Below are positions 62,244-64,000 of a DNA stretch of 64,000 nt, in pieces (position 1 is the first letter of the stretch; each line of letters opens with the position of its first letter). The notes beneath the pieces are model-generated. The model had not been told where the DNA came from, did no database searches, and worked only from the letters and a program-made list of their open reading frames with translations. The stretch lies in assembly GCA_902618025.1 (NCBI GenBank), contig CACMYY010000001.1, positions 1 to 64,000 on the forward strand, written 5' to 3'. The translations under genes were made by a program, and so were the position numbers. The stretch is from an uncultured SAR116 cluster alpha proteobacterium (GTDB lineage Bacteria; Pseudomonadota; Alphaproteobacteria; Puniceispirillales; Marisalimonadaceae).

Positions 62244-63023
62244 TTATTTTTTATTTAACAATTTTGTTATTTCTTTCAATTGTAATTCCATAGATATTAT
62301 TTTTTTTTGCAAATCTAGTTCAGATTTTTTTTCTTCATGATTACCATCTTTTGATATTTGTTGCATTGCATCTACAATTATACCTATAAACAAGTTTAGT
62401 ATTGCAAATGTTGTAACTAAGATAAAGGGCACAAAAAACAACCAGGCTAATGGAAATTCTTGCATTACTGGCCTTACTATACCCATTGACCAACTTTCTA
62501 AAGTCATTATTTGGAAAAGTGTATACATTGAATTTCCAATTGTGCCAAACCATTCATAAAATCTTTCTCCAAAAAAAGTAGTAGTAAGGACTGAAGAAAT
62601 ATAAAATATCAATATAATAATTGTTCCAACAGACAAAATGCCAGGAATAGAAATAAATATAGCTTGTATTATCCTCTTCATTGACGGGACAATTGATAAC
62701 AATCTTAAAGTTCTAAAAATACGAAAGGCTCTTAAAACTGAGAATGGACCTGATGCAGGAATAAGAGAAACTGCTACAATTAAAAAATCAAAAATATTCC
62801 AACCATCTTTAAAAAATCTTAGTTTGTAAACTGCAATTTTTGAAATTAATTCAATTGTAAAAATTGTTAATGCAACTCTATCAATTATAGACAAAATAAT
62901 ACCAAATTCTTCTTTAATTTTAGGACTGGTCTCTAGTCCGAGAGTAATAGCATTAATTATAATTACTATTGTTATAAAAGTAACAAAATACTTATTCTCT
63001 AAAATTTTTTTAATTGAATCCAT
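62244..63023 (-). CDS. bacterial voltage-gated sodium channel (NaChBac type)
   Basis: A 259-residue six-helix channel subunit. The S4 sensor has four arginines at three-residue spacing (98, 101, 104, 107: RAFRIFRTLR). The selectivity filter is TLESWS at 174-179, exactly that of NaChBac-type sodium channels. S6 ends AILNLFIGIIVDAMQQ, and a short coiled coil follows (about 230-258), which holds the tetramer together. In marine bacteria such channels take part in motility and sodium homeostasis. Confidence 0.95.
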   Translation of the reverse strand: MDSIKKILENKYFVTFITIVIIINAITLGLETSPKIKEEFGIILSIIDRVALTIFTIELISKIAVYKLRFFKDGWNIFDFLIVAVSLIPASGPFSVLRAFRIFRTLRLLSIVPSMKRIIQAIFISIPGILSVGTIIILIFYISSVLTTTFFGERFYEWFGTIGNSMYTLFQIMTLESWSMGIVRPVMQEFPLAWLFFVPFILVTTFAILNLFIGIIVDAMQQISKDGNHEEKKSELDLQKKIISMELQLKEITKLLNKK

Positions 63024-63180
63024 CAGAATAGTTTAAAATATGTTTTAAATTGTTTTAATAAAATTTTAGAATTTTACAAGTGTAAAAGATTTAGTAATGT
63101 CATTAAAAGTTTAAAGCTTTACCATAAATAAATTCTTTGATTAAATACTAAATATCTAAATTTAGTTATAGGTGAATTTA

Positions 63181-63525
63181 ATGTATGTAAGGACCATAAA
63201 AATAACATTTAAAGATAAAATGTCTAAAAATATGTTTGTTAATTACACTGATACTAAAGCAGATGCTGAGGGTTTTCAAAATGGTACACTGATGAAATTA
63301 ATTTTTAGTAATTCTGATGTAATTGCTACTTTGGTTCCGATTTTTCCAGATCATAAAACATTTGTGAGAGATCATAATAATACAGCTGGTCCCATAATAG
63401 ATTCTTTTAAAGAACAAGGTTTAAAGATTGAGCTAAATGACGGTGAAGTTTCAGGTACAACAGCTGTATCATCCAAATTTTTAGAAATCTTAACTAAAGA
63501 GGGCACCTTTTATAAAAGTGACTAG
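63181..63525 (+). CDS. small alpha/beta-barrel-like protein, orphan
   Basis: A 114-residue soluble protein (MYVRTIKITFKDKMSKN at the start, GTLMKLIFSNSD and LKIELNDGEVSG later), with the order expected for a dimeric alpha/beta barrel of the ABM kind. ATAGGTGA precedes ATG 63181; the GTG at 63172 would add three residues. No family or active site recognised. Confidence 0.65.
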   Translation: MYVRTIKITFKDKMSKNMFVNYTDTKADAEGFQNGTLMKLIFSNSDVIATLVPIFPDHKTFVRDHNNTAGPIIDSFKEQGLKIELNDGEVSGTTAVSSKFLEILTKEGTFYKSD

Positions 63526-63559
63526 TCAAATATCAATAAGATTATTGTGATGAAAATCA

Positions 63560-63757
63560 ATGAGTAATTGGAAAAATGATTTTGAGGTAAAATTTTCACT
63601 TGAATTCAAGCATTTTAATGGAAGAAAAGAAATTAAAAATAATACGTTGATTGTAGAAGCAGAAAGTGAAGATAAAGCAATTGAAATGATAATAAATCAA
63701 TATGATAATAGCGTATTTTTAAAAATAGATGAGGTTAAGAAAATTTGGAGCTACTGA
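63560..63757 (+). CDS. small orphan protein
   Basis: A 65-residue frame (MSNWKNDFEVKFSLEFKHF ... IDEVKKIWSY) with a strand, helix, strand pattern. ATGAAAATCA before it has no clear ribosome-binding site. Its stop overlaps the next gene by 13 bp. Confidence 0.5.
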   Translation: MSNWKNDFEVKFSLEFKHFNGRKEIKNNTLIVEAESEDKAIEMIINQYDNSVFLKIDEVKKIWSY

Positions 63758-64000
63758 TTGCTAAATTATCCAAAGATAAATTTGAAATTACTGTTAAAGC
63801 AAATCAAATCACTAAACATGTTGTTTACGTCACTGATGAAATGCTTTTCAACCTAACTAAGAATAAAATTTCAAAAAAAGAACTTTTAAATTTTAGTTTT
63901 AATTTTCTCCTTGAAAGAGAGACAAATACTTCGATACTTTCTTCTTTTGATCTTACAGTGATCTCAAAATATTTTCCTGAATATACAAAAAAAGTTAGTC
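63745..64000 (+). CDS. conserved family protein, 3' end outside window
   Basis: The frame from TTG at 63745 runs open to the end of the window (85 codons). ITKHVVYVTDEMLFNL then FNFLLERETNTSILSSFD and ISKYFPEY are features I have seen in a small conserved bacterial family of unknown role. Starts inside the end of the previous gene. Confidence 0.6.
   Translation, partial: MELLIAKLSKDKFEITVKANQITKHVVYVTDEMLFNLTKNKISKKELLNFSFNFLLERETNTSILSSFDLTVISKYFPEYTKKVS

Overview
The window looks like chromosomal DNA of a free-living, very AT-rich, compactly coded marine-type bacterium, most likely an alphaproteobacterium. The evidence is roughly 70% AT by eye, short intergenic gaps, many ATGA start/stop overlaps, frequent TTG/GTG starts, a CueR-type regulator, TSUP and EamA transporters, an AbgB-like amidohydrolase with a peptide ABC transporter, and many single-domain alpha/beta-barrel proteins. 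This assignment is inference; there is no rRNA in the window.

Layout. 1-11.7 kb is a catabolic block: the 3' end of a TauD-type dioxygenase, an EthD-like protein with a DadA-type FAD oxidoreductase, an SDR, an NHL-repeat protein, a complete dipeptide-type ABC transporter (binding protein, terminator, two permeases, fused ATPase) and an AbgB-like M20 amidohydrolase. A tRNA-Arg(TCG) lies at 11746-11822. Its last 14 bp are repeated at 13294-13307, just before the N-terminal stump of a tyrosine integrase, so this tRNA is an integration site.

11.8-34 kb is an accessory island. It holds three intact secreted or lipoprotein caspase-fold proteases (C14/orthocaspase type), each with an EF-hand-like loop, and the tail of a fourth. 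It also holds a DUF4384 protein and an LPP20-like lipoprotein in front of one caspase, many orphan secreted or small proteins, two or three decayed genes, and repeated non-coding modules. A promoter with its start codon placed for a leaderless mRNA occurs at three loci. The last ~50 bp of the caspase genes plus bases beyond the stop are nearly the same at four loci. Long trailer repeats with hairpins occur at least three times. Together these look like variable gene bodies carried between conserved 5' and 3' ends.

34-38.4 kb is housekeeping-like: DsrE, PpnP, DUF3147, TSUP, PurN, CueR-like and EamA. 38.4-43.5 kb is a three-gene phosphorelay (hybrid histidine kinase, single receiver, HisKA-REC-adenylate cyclase). 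43.5-47.4 kb has a CurA-like reductase and an NMT1/THI5-type ABC transporter. 47.6-49.0 kb encodes an unusual ferredoxin-cyclase-Rieske fusion.

49-64 kb is again rich in orphan genes. The most striking is a 1373-residue protein (53187-57308) that joins a SAM domain, a HEPN-like RNRLAH motif, a STAND-type NTPase, TPR-like helices and a C-terminal domain closely resembling region 4 of the primary sigma factor. A 473-residue orphan is divergently transcribed 44 bp away. Further right are a PNK-like P-loop kinase, a 1271-residue membrane protein with a degenerate STAND-like domain, and a bacterial voltage-gated sodium channel gene next to a small zinc-ribbon protein gene.
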